NCBI RefSeq assembly: GCF_014652475.1
Contig: NZ_BMYW01000006.1
Location: forward strand, 55,319-119,318
Direction of reading: 5' to 3'
From: Vogesella alkaliphila
GTDB lineage: Bacteria; Pseudomonadota; Gammaproteobacteria; Burkholderiales; Chromobacteriaceae
DNA: 64,000 nt
The translations under genes were made by a program, and so were the position numbers. Below the pieces are notes generated by a model. It made no database searches and was not told the origin of the DNA. It saw only the letters and a program-made list of their open reading frames with translations. Below, in pieces: positions 44,501 to 52,618 of this stretch (the stretch's first letter is position 1; each line of letters starts with the position of its first letter).

Positions 44501-44995
44501 CCACAGCTCTTGGCCGGCTTCGTCACCGGCATCCGCACCAAGGTCGGCAACCGCGGCAAGATGGCCTTCGTGCAGCTGGACGACGGCACCGCCAAGATCG
44601 AGGTCAGCCTGTTTGCCGAGGCGGTGGACGCCAACCGCACCCGGCTGAAGGACGACGTGGTGCTGGTGGTGGAGGGCAAGGTCAGCGAGGACAAGTTCTC
44701 CGGCGGCCTGCGCATCATCGCCGACAACGTGTACGAGCTGGGCGAGGCGCGCAGCCGCTACGCGCGCAGCCTGGCGGTGCAGATGGACCAGCGCCACGAC
44801 GTCACCACCCTGCGCAACATCCTGACGCCGTACCGCAGCGAGGACGCCGGCTGCCCGGTACGCATCAGTTACAACAACGGCCAGGCGCGCGGCGACCTGA
44901 TGCTGCCGCCGGAGTGGGGCGTGCGCCTCGACGACGGCCTGCTGCTGACGCTGCAGGACTGGCTGGGCGAACAGACCGTCAAGGTCCTCTGGTAA
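41546..44995 (+). CDS. dnaE: DNA polymerase III alpha subunit
   Basis: The 1149-residue replicative polymerase is full length. It has an N-terminal PHP domain (FVHLRLHSEFSISDGIVRLD) and the palm with catalytic acids in MPDFDIDFCQDNRYRV (near 401-407). Fingers follow (YQEQVMQISQIIGGYTLGGA), then a helix-hairpin-helix and an OB domain near the C-terminus (FVQLDDGTAKIEVSLFAE). The ATG at 41546 gives the usual MNSPRFVHLRLHSE start. A DUS-like word lies at 44278 (AAN). It is followed by a DUS-like palindrome 7 bases after the stop. Confidence 0.97.
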   Translation: MNSPRFVHLRLHSEFSISDGIVRLDDAVKRAVKDGMPALGMSDLMNIFGMVKFYKTCRNKGIKPIVSCDIWLENEDDRDKPFRLMLMVKNRAGYGRLSELLAAAYTGNQYRGRAEIKREWLEQGDNSNLLCLSGAHLGDIGVSFSNGNPDEARARAEYWARLFPGGFYLELQRLDNQQVENIVQSTLWLAGETGLPVVATHPIQFMDPDDFKAHEARVCIAEGYTLSDKRRPKSFAECQYFLSTDEMLARFADIPEALANSVEIARRCNINVQLGKNYLPDFPTPEGMTLDDYLVHLSREGLEKRLEKLFPDPEVRAARRPEYDARLEIECKTIIDMGFPGYFLIVADFIIWAKNNGCPVGPGRGSGAGSLVAYSLGITDIDPLAYALLFERFLNPERVSMPDFDIDFCQDNRYRVIEYVRQAYGAEAVSQIATFGTMAAKAVVRDVGRVLDLPYMFCDGVSKLIPAAPGKQYSLDDAVEMEPVLKQRLENEEELRELWELAKKLEGMTRNIGMHAGGVLIAPGKLTDFCPLYQAAGDDTVPVSMYDKDDVEQIGLVKFDFLGLRNLTIIDLAVRYIKALDPSFTTDINLLEFTDPAAYKVLQQANTTGVFQLESDGMKRLLEKLKPDRFEDIIAVLALYRPGPLGSGMVDDFILRKAGKQEVDYYHPDLQACLDPTYGVIVYQEQVMQISQIIGGYTLGGADMLRRAMGKKKPEEMAEHRGKIAEGAKLKGYDPKLAEMLFDLMAKFAEYGFNKSHTAAYAVVSYQTAWLKAHHTAAFMAATMSSELDNTDQLKIFYDDSIDGKNGLKFLPPDVNHSFYRFVPVDRKHIRYALGAVKGTGESAVDHIVAVRNASGPFTSLFDFCQRTDKKLVNKRVIESLIRAGAFDSIDPNRARLFANVGLAMTAADQAAANVNQGGLFDMFDDDIAPPVEMVDCKPWTPAVQLAEEKIAIGYYLSGHPFTAYEKEVRGFIKTPLNRLSPKREPQLLAGFVTGIRTKVGNRGKMAFVQLDDGTAKIEVSLFAEAVDANRTRLKDDVVLVVEGKVSEDKFSGGLRIIADNVYELGEARSRYARSLAVQMDQRHDVTTLRNILTPYRSEDAGCPVRISYNNGQARGDLMLPPEWGVRLDDGLLLTLQDWLGEQTVKVLW

Positions 44996-45002
44996 GCACG
45001 GC

Positions 45003-45028
45003 GCGTGCGGCCAACGTTGGCCGCACGC
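45003..45028. repeat. 26-base DUS-like palindrome after dnaE
   Basis: TGCGGCCAACGTTGGCCGCA (45006-45025) is extended to 26 perfect bases by flanking GCG and CGC. It lies between dnaE and the next gene, only 20 bases before that gene's ATG, and may end dnaE transcripts. Confidence 0.92.
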
Positions 45029-45047
45029 CGTCACCAAGGAGCATGCC

Positions 45048-45368
45048 ATGCTGCGTATTGCCACCCTGTTGCTGCTGTGCAGCCTGCCGGCACTGGGCAA
45101 CGAGCTGTTCATCGGCACCGTCACCCGCCACGGCACGCAACTGGTGCTCACCCGCTGCGACGCTGCCAAGACCCGCTACCTGCTGGTCGATGCGGCAGAC
45201 AACCGCCAGCCGGTGATCCCCACCTTGCTTGGCGCCGGACTCGCCCCGCAGCGACCGACCTATCTCGCGCTGTTTGCCAGGTACGATGCGCGCCAGGGCC
45301 GGGACTACCTGGTCGTCAGCGCGGTCAAACACCTGGAGCAGGGGCGCAGCTGCCACCTGCCGGACTAA
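45048..45368 (+). CDS. Small periplasmic protein of unknown function (106 residues)
   Basis: The protein has a signal peptide (MLRIATLLLLCSLPALG) and a short mature part of about 88 residues with two Cys (TRCDAAK, RSCHLPD) that could form a disulfide. AAGGAG lies 7 bases before the ATG. No family was recognised. A single DUS-like word (45387) lies 19 bases after its stop. Confidence 0.7.
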   Translation: MLRIATLLLLCSLPALGNELFIGTVTRHGTQLVLTRCDAAKTRYLLVDAADNRQPVIPTLLGAGLAPQRPTYLALFARYDARQGRDYLVVSAVKHLEQGRSCHLPD

Positions 45369-45435
45369 AGTGGCAACGACAGTCCTTGCGGCCAACCTTG
45401 CCCCCCTTTGTCACCCACTTGCCACCGGAGCCACC

Positions 45436-45657
45436 ATGCCCACCACCGTCGTACCCGGCACCTACCGCCACTACAAGGACAAGCTGTACCAGGTCATCGG
45501 CGTCGCCACCCACTCCGAAAGCGGCGAGCAACTGGTGGTGTACCGCCCGCTGTACGGCGCAGGCGGGCTGTGGGTACGACCACTGGTGATGTTCTGCGAA
45601 ACGGTCACCGTCGATGGCCGCAGCGTGCCGCGCTTCGCCCTGCTGCAGGCCGACTGA
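45436..45657 (+). CDS. DUF1653-family small protein
   Basis: The 73-residue protein starts MPTTVVPGTYRHYKDKLYQV. The GTYRHYKDKLYQVIGVATHSE and LVVYRPLYG...LWVRPLVMFCETV segments are typical of DUF1653 proteins, which are small beta-rich domains of unknown function found widely in bacteria. CCGGAG precedes the ATG. The stop overlaps the next ATG by one base (TGATG), so translation is coupled to the deacetylase-family gene. Confidence 0.85.
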   Translation: MPTTVVPGTYRHYKDKLYQVIGVATHSESGEQLVVYRPLYGAGGLWVRPLVMFCETVTVDGRSVPRFALLQAD

Positions 45658-46556
45658 TGCAGATCTACCGCACCGACCAGTTCCCGCTGCCGCTGCCCGC
45701 CGGCCACCGCTTTCCGGCCGAGAAGTACGCGCTACTGGCCCGTGCGGTCGAGGCCGTCGCCGCCGGACACATGGCCACCGCGCCGGCGGCGACGCCGGCC
45801 GAGCTGGCGCTGGCCCACGATGCCGGCTACATCCACGCCATGTTCGACGGCAGCGTCGCCCCGGCGATCATGCGCGAGATCGGCCTGCCGTGGAGCACGG
45901 CACTGGTCGAACGCAGCGCCCGCTCCACCGGTGCCACCATCGCCGCGGCGCGCTCGGCGCTGCTGCACGGCCACGGCATCAATCTGGCCGGCGGCACCCA
46001 TCACGCCAACCGCCAGCAGGGCAGCGGCTTCTGCGTGTTCAACGATGTCGCGGTCGCCATCCGCGTGCTGCAACAGGAAGGCCGCATCCGCCGTGCGGCG
46101 GTGATCGATCTCGACGTGCATCAGGGCAACGGCACCGCCGCCATCTTCGCCGGCGACGCCTCGGTGTTCACGCTGTCGCTGCACGGCGCCAAAAACTTCC
46201 CGTTCCGCCGCAGTGCGTCGACGCTGGACGTCGAGCTGGCCGACGACTGCGGCGACGACGCCTATCTCGCGGCCCTGACGCCGGCACTGGCAGCGCTTGC
46301 GGCCAACTTTGCGCCGGACATCGTGTTCTACCTTGCCGGCGCCGACCCGTACCGGGGCGACCGCCTCGGCCGGCTATGCCTCAGCATGGACGGGCTACAG
46401 GCACGCGACGCGCAGGTGCTGGCCCTGTGCGAGGCACGGCAGTGGCCGCTGGCGGTGGTGATGGCCGGCGGCTACGCGGTGCCGATCAGCGACACCGTCG
46501 CCATCCACCTCCAGACCGTGCGCGCGGTACTGGCCTGTCGCCATGGCCACCGCTAA
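45657..46556 (+). CDS. Histone deacetylase-family hydrolase
   Basis: The 299-residue protein has the arginase/deacetylase fold. It shows GGTHHANRQQGSGFCVFND (tandem His and the C-terminal FND), the metal-binding AVIDLDVHQGNGTA near 149-162, and YLAGADPYRGDRLG. Bacterial members deacetylate small acetylated molecules or proteins (acetoin-utilisation type); the actual substrate is unknown. It is coupled to the DUF1653 gene by a one-base overlap. DUS-like word at 46298 (AAN). Confidence 0.9.
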   Translation: MQIYRTDQFPLPLPAGHRFPAEKYALLARAVEAVAAGHMATAPAATPAELALAHDAGYIHAMFDGSVAPAIMREIGLPWSTALVERSARSTGATIAAARSALLHGHGINLAGGTHHANRQQGSGFCVFNDVAVAIRVLQQEGRIRRAAVIDLDVHQGNGTAAIFAGDASVFTLSLHGAKNFPFRRSASTLDVELADDCGDDAYLAALTPALAALAANFAPDIVFYLAGADPYRGDRLGRLCLSMDGLQARDAQVLALCEARQWPLAVVMAGGYAVPISDTVAIHLQTVRAVLACRHGHR

Positions 46557-46866
46557 GAGCCCCCCCTGATCCTGTGTTGCGCCTCCTTGCCATACTACGT
46601 GTACTGTCTGCGCGCCTTGGCCCAGGTGCTCTGCGTTAAACCGTGCCCTGCGCGGCGAGCATCACGGCAAGACAACACCGCCGTGCTAAGATAGCGCGCA
46701 GTTTTTACGGGGCCGCCGTCCGGCACCACGCACCCGGCCCAAGGTTGGCCGCAAGCGGAGGCAGGGAAATCGGCATGGCGGGATTGAGATTCCGCCCGTC
46801 AGCCCCACCTGCATTGCACTCATTTCAAAACCGGCACCACGGTGCCACCATCAGACAGGACACCTC
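46557..46866 (+). other. 310-base gene-free stretch before the parvulin gene
   Basis: No coding frame with a credible start was found. It holds a DUS-like word at 46744 and a possible -10 box TAAGAT at 46687-46692 without a convincing -35. Nothing else was recognised. Confidence 0.4.
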
Positions 46867-47604
46867 ATGGCCATCATCGTTAACGGCGTTGAAATTACCG
46901 ACGCAATGGTACAAGCCGAGCTGGAAAATCACGCCGACACCCCGAGCCCGCGCGACGCCGCGATCCAGCAACTGGTACTGCACCAGCTGCTGCTGCAACA
47001 GGCCCGGGAAAGCGGTTTCGACACCGCCAACGAAGGCCAGGCCATCGGCGCCCTGCTCGACAAGGAACTGCAATTCGTTCCGGCCGACGAAGCCGCCTGC
47101 ATCGCCTACTACGAAGCCAACCAGCAACAGTTCAAGCAAGGCGACAGCGCCAAGGCCAGCCACATCCTGTTCCCGCTGGGTAGCGGCGACGAGCTGTCCG
47201 CCACCCTGGCCCGCGCCAAGGCGGAAGGCGTGCTGGCCGAAGTCCAGGCCAACCCGTCGCGCTTTGCCGATCTGGCACGCGAGCACTCCACCTGCCCGTC
47301 GGGCAAGCAGGGCGGCGATCTCGGCCAGTTCGGCCGCGGCCAGATGGTGCCGGAATTCGAACAGGCGGTATTCGGCACCGACGCCGGCCAGATCACCCCG
47401 CACCTGGTGGAAACCCAGTTCGGCTACCACATCATCCAGGTCAACGCGCGCAACGAAGGCGGCCAGATCGCCTTCGAAGACATCAAGGACCGTCTGGGCC
47501 AATACCTGAACGAAATGGCCGGCCGTCAAGCGATGCACGATTACCTGACCAAGCTGGTCAGCGCCGCCAAGATCGAAGGCTACACCATGCCAGGCCTGAA
47601 CTAA
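46867..47604 (+). CDS. Parvulin-type peptidyl-prolyl cis-trans isomerase
   Basis: The 245-residue protein has an N-terminal helical SurA-like part and a parvulin domain (about 97-210). That domain shows KASHILFPLGSGDE, STCPSGKQGGDLGQFGRGQM, PEFEQAVF and ETQFGYHIIQVNA, containing the usual His, Phe and Cys/Asp positions. No signal peptide is seen, so it may be cytoplasmic, unlike SurA or PrsA. AGGA lies 7 bases before the ATG. A perfect terminator follows, so it is a single-gene unit. Confidence 0.9.
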   Translation: MAIIVNGVEITDAMVQAELENHADTPSPRDAAIQQLVLHQLLLQQARESGFDTANEGQAIGALLDKELQFVPADEAACIAYYEANQQQFKQGDSAKASHILFPLGSGDELSATLARAKAEGVLAEVQANPSRFADLAREHSTCPSGKQGGDLGQFGRGQMVPEFEQAVFGTDAGQITPHLVETQFGYHIIQVNARNEGGQIAFEDIKDRLGQYLNEMAGRQAMHDYLTKLVSAAKIEGYTMPGLN

Positions 47605-47623
47605 GCCGCGTCATCCAGCCATC

Positions 47624-47664
47624 AACGCCCCGGTTACGGTGTCACCGCAACCGGGGCGTTTTCC
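47624..47664 (+). terminator. Intrinsic terminator of the parvulin gene
   Basis: AACGCCCCGGTT and AACCGGGGCGTT pair perfectly around a 13-base loop, followed by TTTT. Confidence 0.88.
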
Positions 47665-47694
47665 GTTTCATCGCCGCCAGTCCGGCACGCACCG

Positions 47695-48633
47695 CTAGCG
47701 GCGGCAGACCATATTGCGGCCCTTGCGCTTGGCGCTCAGCAAGGCCCGGTCGGCCCGCAGCAACACCTCGTCGAAGCTTTCACCCGGCTGGTGCACGGTC
47801 AGGCCGATGCTGACCGTGGTCGACAGCGTCTGCTCGCCGGAATTGACCGTCAGGCGTTGCACTGCCTGGTGCAACTGCACCACGACGTCGTTGGCCGCCG
47901 CCATGTCGGCATTGCCGAGCACCAGCAGGAACTCCTCCCCGCCCCAGCGCCCGCACAGGTCGTAGTCGGACAAGGGGGCCGCCAGGCTGCGCGCGATGGC
48001 GATCAGCACCCGGTCACCGATATCGTGGCCGTGCAGATCGTTGAACTGCTTGAAGTGATCGACATCCACCATCGCCAGCGCGTAGCTGCCACCGCGACGA
48101 TCAATGCTCTTCAGGAAATCGAGCAGGCCGCGACGGTTCGCCAGTCCGGTCAGCGGGTCCAGCCGCGCCTGCATCGCCAACTGCGCCTCGTGTTCCTTCT
48201 CCTGGGTAATGTCGCGGTGGGCGCCCAGAATGCGCAGTGGCCGGCCGGCCTCATCCCGCTCCACCACCCGGCCACGGTCCCACAGCCAGCACACGCCGCC
48301 GTCCGGGGTAAAGGTGCGGTACACCGCCTCGTAGCACGGCGTCTTGCCGGCCAGGTGCGCGTAGTAGTTGTCCAGCACCGCCTGCTTGTCGTGCGGATGC
48401 AGCTTGGCCAGCCAGAGACTGAAGTGCGGCGCCATGTCGCCGACCTCGAAATTCTGGTAGTTGAATACGGTCAGGTCACCCGTTTGCGGGTGTCCCTGCC
48501 AGATACAGATGCCGGTGCCGTCCAACGCGGCATCCAGCTTTTCCTTGAGGTGGGCAACTTCAGCCAGTGCCGCAGCCAGTTGCGCTTGCAGCTGCTGTAC
48601 CTGGTCGGCGGGGGGCGTTAAGCCATCCGTCAT
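47695..48633 (-). CDS. PAS-GGDEF diguanylate cyclase
   Basis: The 312-residue protein has an N-terminal coiled coil (QVQQLQAQLAAALAEVAHLK) and a PAS/PAC domain (about 35-140, with YRTFTPDGGVCWLWDRGRVV). A GGDEF domain follows, with the active loop RWGGEEFLLVL near residue 230. The intact GGEEF implies cyclic-di-GMP synthesis. No inhibitory RxxD site is obvious just before the loop. No membrane segment is present, so it senses a cytoplasmic signal. The gene stands alone, convergent with the parvulin gene. Confidence 0.9.
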   Translation of the reverse strand: MTDGLTPPADQVQQLQAQLAAALAEVAHLKEKLDAALDGTGICIWQGHPQTGDLTVFNYQNFEVGDMAPHFSLWLAKLHPHDKQAVLDNYYAHLAGKTPCYEAVYRTFTPDGGVCWLWDRGRVVERDEAGRPLRILGAHRDITQEKEHEAQLAMQARLDPLTGLANRRGLLDFLKSIDRRGGSYALAMVDVDHFKQFNDLHGHDIGDRVLIAIARSLAAPLSDYDLCGRWGGEEFLLVLGNADMAAANDVVVQLHQAVQRLTVNSGEQTLSTTVSIGLTVHQPGESFDEVLLRADRALLSAKRKGRNMVCRR

Positions 48634-48756
48634 TCATCTTCCCTTAGCAGAAACAGTACGAGTGTTTGATCGCCCCGCAACGGGCAATGATCATGCCACG
48701 CTACGATAGCGCCGTTTACTTACAGTAATCCGAGATTGAGCCGGTAAGCAGCACAA

Positions 48757-48930
48757 ATTGTTTACTTTGAGACAAAAAATTACATATGAATGGAAAGATT
48801 CGACAAAAAAAGACGCCCTGCCCGTCCACACAAGAATGAAACTGCTTCGCACTCTGTTTGGCCGCAAGAAAAACAAGGCCGACACCCGCAATCAGCCCAT
48901 TTTAAAACAATCGTTTCATGGTAAATTATC
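48757..48930 (+). promoter_or_regulatory. ACBP control region with PsrA-type operator
   Basis: AAAAC-AATC-GTTTC at 48904-48917 matches the fadL box CAAAC-AATC-GTTTC except for the first base. It overlaps a possible promoter, TTTTAA and TAAATT, 16 bases apart. A second candidate promoter (TTGTTT, 17 bases, TACATA) lies at 48757-48785. No gene is credible in the AT-rich stretch 48634-49026; a reading frame from 48836 overlaps the ACBP gene in another frame and lacks a ribosome site. Confidence 0.5.
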
Positions 48931-49026
48931 AGCCGCCTGGCCGCCCAACGTCGCTGCCGCGCAGGGCAAACAACACATCAACAAGCCGGCTATCCTGAAT
49001 GCCGCTCACTTTCGCAAGGAGTCAAC

Positions 49027-49284
49027 ATGTCCGATCTGCAAACCCAGTTTGAACAAGCACAAAAAGACGTCACCACCCTGGCCGAACGCCCGGACAACCA
49101 AACCATGCTGCAGCTGTACTCCCTGTTCAAGCAGGCCACCGCCGGTGATGTCACCGGCGAACGCCCGGGCATGATGGATTTCATCAACCGCGCCAAGTAC
49201 GACTCGTGGGAAAAGCTGAAGGGCCAAAGCGCCGAGGAAGCGATGCAGAACTACATCAATCTCGTTAAATCGCTGATGGCCTGA
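49027..49284 (+). CDS. Acyl-CoA-binding protein (ACBP)
   Basis: The 85-residue protein is the full length of the four-helix ACBP family. It shows MSDLQTQFEQAQKDVTTLAE, the core LQLYSLFKQATAGDVTGERP (acyl-CoA pocket Tyr and Lys) and DFINRAKYDSWEKLKGQSAE. It binds long-chain acyl-CoA in the cytoplasm, buffering it for metabolism. AAGGAG lies 6 bases before the ATG, and a perfect terminator follows. The upstream palindrome matches that of fadL, suggesting control by the PsrA-like regulator at 27-28 kb. Confidence 0.94.
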   Translation: MSDLQTQFEQAQKDVTTLAERPDNQTMLQLYSLFKQATAGDVTGERPGMMDFINRAKYDSWEKLKGQSAEEAMQNYINLVKSLMA

Positions 49285-49338
49285 TCGACGCCGCGCGAGC
49301 CGCACCACGCATTGCGGCCGCAGCAGGCCAACACCGAC

Positions 49339-49378
49339 AAGGCCGGTCACGACTACACGTGACCGGCCTTGCCTGTTT
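49339..49378 (+). terminator. Intrinsic terminator of the ACBP gene
   Basis: AAGGCCGGTCACG and CGTGACCGGCCTT pair perfectly around ACTACA; a T5 run follows a few bases later. Confidence 0.85.
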
Positions 49379-49582
49379 TTCAGCATGATGCCGATGTCCA
49401 AATCCGTTTTACCTGCCAAATCCGGACAAGCCGTCCCCACACCCCGCCCTGCCGCAGAAAATACGCGTCGAAAGCGTTGCCAAGCTTGTTCTTTTCAGGG
49501 GCTGGTAGCACAATTCGGCACTAACTTTTTCCGCCTTTAGACAGTGCCCGTGACGGGTACTGCTTTGTGTATTGGACTCTTG

Positions 49583-50887
49583 GTGAAACAGAACTTCCTC
49601 TCCCGCATTCAGGACAAATCTGCCGTAATCGGCATCGTCGGACTGGGTTATGTCGGCTTGCCGCTCATGCTGCGCTTTGCCGAAGTCGGCTACAAGGTCC
49701 TCGGCTTTGACATCGACAACAACAAGGTCGACAGCCTGCAGCAAGGGAAAAGCTACATCGAACACATCAGCGCCGACAGCATCCGGCTGGCGCGCGAGCG
49801 CGGTTTCGAGGCCACCACCGATTTCAGCCGCGCGCCGGAAGCCGACGCGCTGATCCTGTGCGTGCCGACCCCGCTGAACAAGTACCGCGAGCCGGACCTG
49901 TCCTTCGTCCTCAACACCATCGACAGCCTGGTGCCTTACCTGCGCGAAGGCCATCTGGTATCGCTGGAATCGACCACCTATCCGGGCACCACCGACGAAG
50001 AACTGCTGCCACGCATCGAATCACGCGGTTTCAAGATTGGCGAGAATGCCTTCCTGGTGTTCTCGCCGGAGCGTGAAGATCCGGGCAATCCCGACTTCAC
50101 CACCCGCACCATTCCCAAGGTGTGCGGCGGCGTGACCGAGGCCTGCCAGGAAGTCGGTGTCGCCCTGTACAGCGCGGTGATCGACAAGGTGGTGCCGGTG
50201 TCGTCCACCCGCGCCGCCGAAATGACCAAGCTGCTGGAAAACATCCACCGCGCGGTGAACATCGGCCTGGTCAACGAGATGAAGATCGTCGCCGACAAGA
50301 TGGGCATCGACATCCACGAAGTGATCCGCGCCGCCGCCACCAAGCCGTTCGGCTTCGTGCCCTACTACCCCGGCCCGGGCCTGGGCGGCCACTGCATCCC
50401 GATCGATCCGTTCTACCTGACCTGGAAGGCCCGCGAGTACGGCGTGCACACCCGCTTCATCGAGCTGGCCGGCGAAGTGAACTCGTCGATGCCGGACTAC
50501 GTGATCAGCAAGATCGCTGCGGCACTGAACCAGCGCAAGAAAGCGATCAACGGCAGCAAGATCCTGGTACTGGGCATCGCCTACAAGAAGAACGTCGACG
50601 ACATGCGCGAAAGCCCGTCGGTATTCCTGATGGAAAAACTGCGCGACCTGGGCGCCGAGATCAGCTACAGCGACCCGCACGTACCGGTGTTCCCGAAGAT
50701 GCGCGAGCACCACTTCGAGCTGTCCAGCGTACCGCTGAGCGCCGAAACGTTGGCCGCATACGACTGCATCCTGCTGGCCACCGATCACGACCGCTTCGAC
50801 TACCAGCTAATCAGCCAGCATGCCGACCTGATCGTGGACAGTCGCGGCAAGTATCTGCAACCTGCGGCCAACGTGGTCAAGGCGTAA
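49583..50887 (+). CDS. Nucleotide-sugar dehydrogenase (UDP-GlcNAc/WbpA type)
   Basis: The 434-residue protein has an N-terminal NAD fold ([20 protein letters not shown] near 16-35) and the catalytic Cys in [20 protein letters not shown] near 271. The C-terminal UDP-binding domain ([17 protein letters not shown]) follows. It oxidises a UDP-HexNAc to the uronic acid for surface polysaccharide. GTG 49583 is the most likely start; upstream frames lack family match. No glycosyltransferase or other polysaccharide gene is nearby. Two exact DUS-like words lie close to its 3' end (50749, 50863). Confidence 0.9.
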   Translation: MKQNFLSRIQDKSAVIGIVGLGYVGLPLMLRFAEVGYKVLGFDIDNNKVDSLQQGKSYIEHISADSIRLARERGFEATTDFSRAPEADALILCVPTPLNKYREPDLSFVLNTIDSLVPYLREGHLVSLESTTYPGTTDEELLPRIESRGFKIGENAFLVFSPEREDPGNPDFTTRTIPKVCGGVTEACQEVGVALYSAVIDKVVPVSSTRAAEMTKLLENIHRAVNIGLVNEMKIVADKMGIDIHEVIRAAATKPFGFVPYYPGPGLGGHCIPIDPFYLTWKAREYGVHTRFIELAGEVNSSMPDYVISKIAAALNQRKKAINGSKILVLGIAYKKNVDDMRESPSVFLMEKLRDLGAEISYSDPHVPVFPKMREHHFELSSVPLSAETLAAYDCILLATDHDRFDYQLISQHADLIVDSRGKYLQPAANVVKA

Positions 50888-50951
50888 GCCGACCAAGCCG
50901 ATCGCCGCCCGCATTTTCTCCGGGCATTAGCACGGCAAGATGCTGGCAATA

Positions 50952-50986
50952 AAAACAGGGCGTAACTCAAAGTTACGCCCTGTTTT
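50952..50986. terminator. Bidirectional terminator between the dehydrogenase and the pilin operon
   Basis: AAAACAGGGCGTAACT and AGTTACGCCCTGTTTT pair around a tiny loop, with A- and T-runs on both sides. Confidence 0.9.
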
Positions 50987-51076
50987 CATGATGACCAATA
51001 ATCCCGGATATCCCGCGGCAAGCCGCATTCCCCGACAAACAGAAACCAATATCCACTCCAGGGAATCGTCTCCGGT

Positions 51077-51508
51077 TTAGGGAATCGTCACCGGAGTGGC
51101 ACTGACATTGCTGATCCGGGTCGACAGCACGATATTCTGCGACTGGTTCTTGCTGTCCGTCCACGTGACCGTCACGCCGACATCCTTATAGGCCAGCCCG
51201 CCGCTGGCGACGGTAACCGACCAGCTGCGCTGGTAATTGGCACTACTGCCGCTGGAGCTGGTAGCCGTGACCGTATCCGTTGCCGACACCAGGCTGGCGT
51301 AACTCTGCCCCCTTAATTCTTCCAGCTTTTTCTCCGCCAGCACCACCGCCTCGCTGCGCTGCTTGGACAGGGTATTGGCGTTCAGTATCGCGCCGTACAT
51401 GCTGCCGATCGCCAGCAGGCCACTGGCCAGCACGATGATGGTGATCAGCATCTCCAGCAGGCTGAAACCTGCCTGCTTCGGCTGCCACCGCTGACCGACA
51501 CAGGCCAT
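51077..51508 (-). CDS. pilV: Minor pilin PilV-like
   Basis: The 143-residue type IV pilin-like protein has a prepilin cleavage site (KQAGFSLLEMLITIIVLASG). The Gly-Phe junction and Glu5 are present, followed by a hydrophobic helix and a small beta domain. PilV primes pilus assembly with the other minor pilins. The start is ATG 51508, overlapping the PilX stop (TGATG), with GGAGAG 7 bases upstream. An earlier ATG at 51523 lacks such a site. Last gene of the operon. Confidence 0.88.
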   Translation of the reverse strand: MACVGQRWQPKQAGFSLLEMLITIIVLASGLLAIGSMYGAILNANTLSKQRSEAVVLAEKKLEELRGQSYASLVSATDTVTATSSSGSSANYQRSWSVTVASGGLAYKDVGVTVTWTDSKNQSQNIVLSTRISNVSATPVTIP

Positions 51509-52608
51509 CAGAAGTCTCTCCATGATGCGGCCAACTTGGCGAAGGTTTGGGCAGTACTGGTCGTCGTGGTTGGCGGCAGGGTAATCACACCCGAGCCACT
51601 ACTAACTGACCAACCGGTAAACTCCGCATTTGCATTTAACTTTCTGATCGTACCATCCGCAACCATGCTGCCATGTATTTCGACGCCACCCCAGCCATTA
51701 TCAACACAGGCATTGGCAAAATAAACAAGCCCATAGATTACTACTTGCCCATTGATTTTAGGGCAGCCAGCACCCGTATCAAAAATCAAAATAACCGGAT
51801 CACTTGCCGTACCCAAGCTCTGGTGCCATGGATCAGGAGGTGCGACAGTACCATCATAAAAATAAATTTTTTGATAATCAGCCGCCGCCTTCATTTGTGC
51901 CTTGGTGGTATTCGGAAACACAAAATCCCATGCATCTCCAGTAAACGCACCATAACTAATGGTGCCACCATTCAAATCCAAGTGGCCAATCTGGATATCA
52001 CTGGAATTGGTAGATGATGTCGCAATGGCAACACCGCCAATCGTACTCGGATAAACATCGGGATTACCGGTAACTTCCAACAATTGTCCCCTGATCACGA
52101 TCGGCGCGACACTGGCAATATTCAGCGTATTCGGCGTGCTCGTTGTCACCGTAGTGGTGCCAAGGCGGATGCGCTGGCGGATGGTGGCATTGGCATCACC
52201 GCTCGCCGCCGCACTCACCTCCAGTATCGTCGGCGTCGCGGAGTTGCGCCACAGCGATACCGCCACCGTGTAAGCGCCGATGGTCTGGCTGCTCACCGAG
52301 GACGGGAACGATGCCGCCGTCGCTTTCTGGTTGGTGCCGCTAGGCCCTGTGGCATCCGTCGTCCACGCCAGACTGCTGGTATTGCTGCCGTTCACCAGCC
52401 ACGCCATCGAGTGCTCCACACCACCACGGGCCGCTTCCATCGCCTTCGACTGGTACAGCTGGTTGTTGCCGGTCTTGATCTCGAACAGCATGCCCGAACT
52501 GGTATAAAACACCATCAGGCTGGCAAGGAACAGCACCACCAGGGACATGGTCAGCGTGGCCATGCCTTGCTGCCGCGGTGATGCAGGAGTCATCATTGTG
52601 TTACACAT
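51508..52608 (-). CDS. pilX: Minor pilin PilX-like with long AT-richer C-terminal domain
   Basis: The 366-residue protein starts with a PilX-type N-terminus (RQQGMATLTMSLVVLFLASL), then a helical region (QLYQSKAMEAARGGVEHSMA). The second half (about 165-345) is rich in Ser, Thr, Gly, Ile and Val with a turn-rich pattern that suggests a beta-helix or adhesive domain. DNA coding this half (about 51600-52110) is visibly AT-richer than the pilin genes around it. GAGG lies 8 bases before ATG 52608. A DUS-like word lies at 51526, in the last codons. Confidence 0.82.
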   Translation of the reverse strand: MCNTMMTPASPRQQGMATLTMSLVVLFLASLMVFYTSSGMLFEIKTGNNQLYQSKAMEAARGGVEHSMAWLVNGSNTSSLAWTTDATGPSGTNQKATAASFPSSVSSQTIGAYTVAVSLWRNSATPTILEVSAAASGDANATIRQRIRLGTTTVTTSTPNTLNIASVAPIVIRGQLLEVTGNPDVYPSTIGGVAIATSSTNSSDIQIGHLDLNGGTISYGAFTGDAWDFVFPNTTKAQMKAAADYQKIYFYDGTVAPPDPWHQSLGTASDPVILIFDTGAGCPKINGQVVIYGLVYFANACVDNGWGGVEIHGSMVADGTIRKLNANAEFTGWSVSSGSGVITLPPTTTTSTAQTFAKLAASWRDF

Positions 52609-52618
52609 CGTGCAACCC

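Noticed and set aside
46557..46866. Small RNA or hidden gene before the parvulin
   Set aside because: Only a weak -10 and no terminator or conserved frame could be seen.
48758..49174. A reading frame of 138 codons overlapping the ACBP gene
   Set aside because: It runs through the control region, has no ribosome site and shares DNA with the well-supported ACBP gene in another frame.
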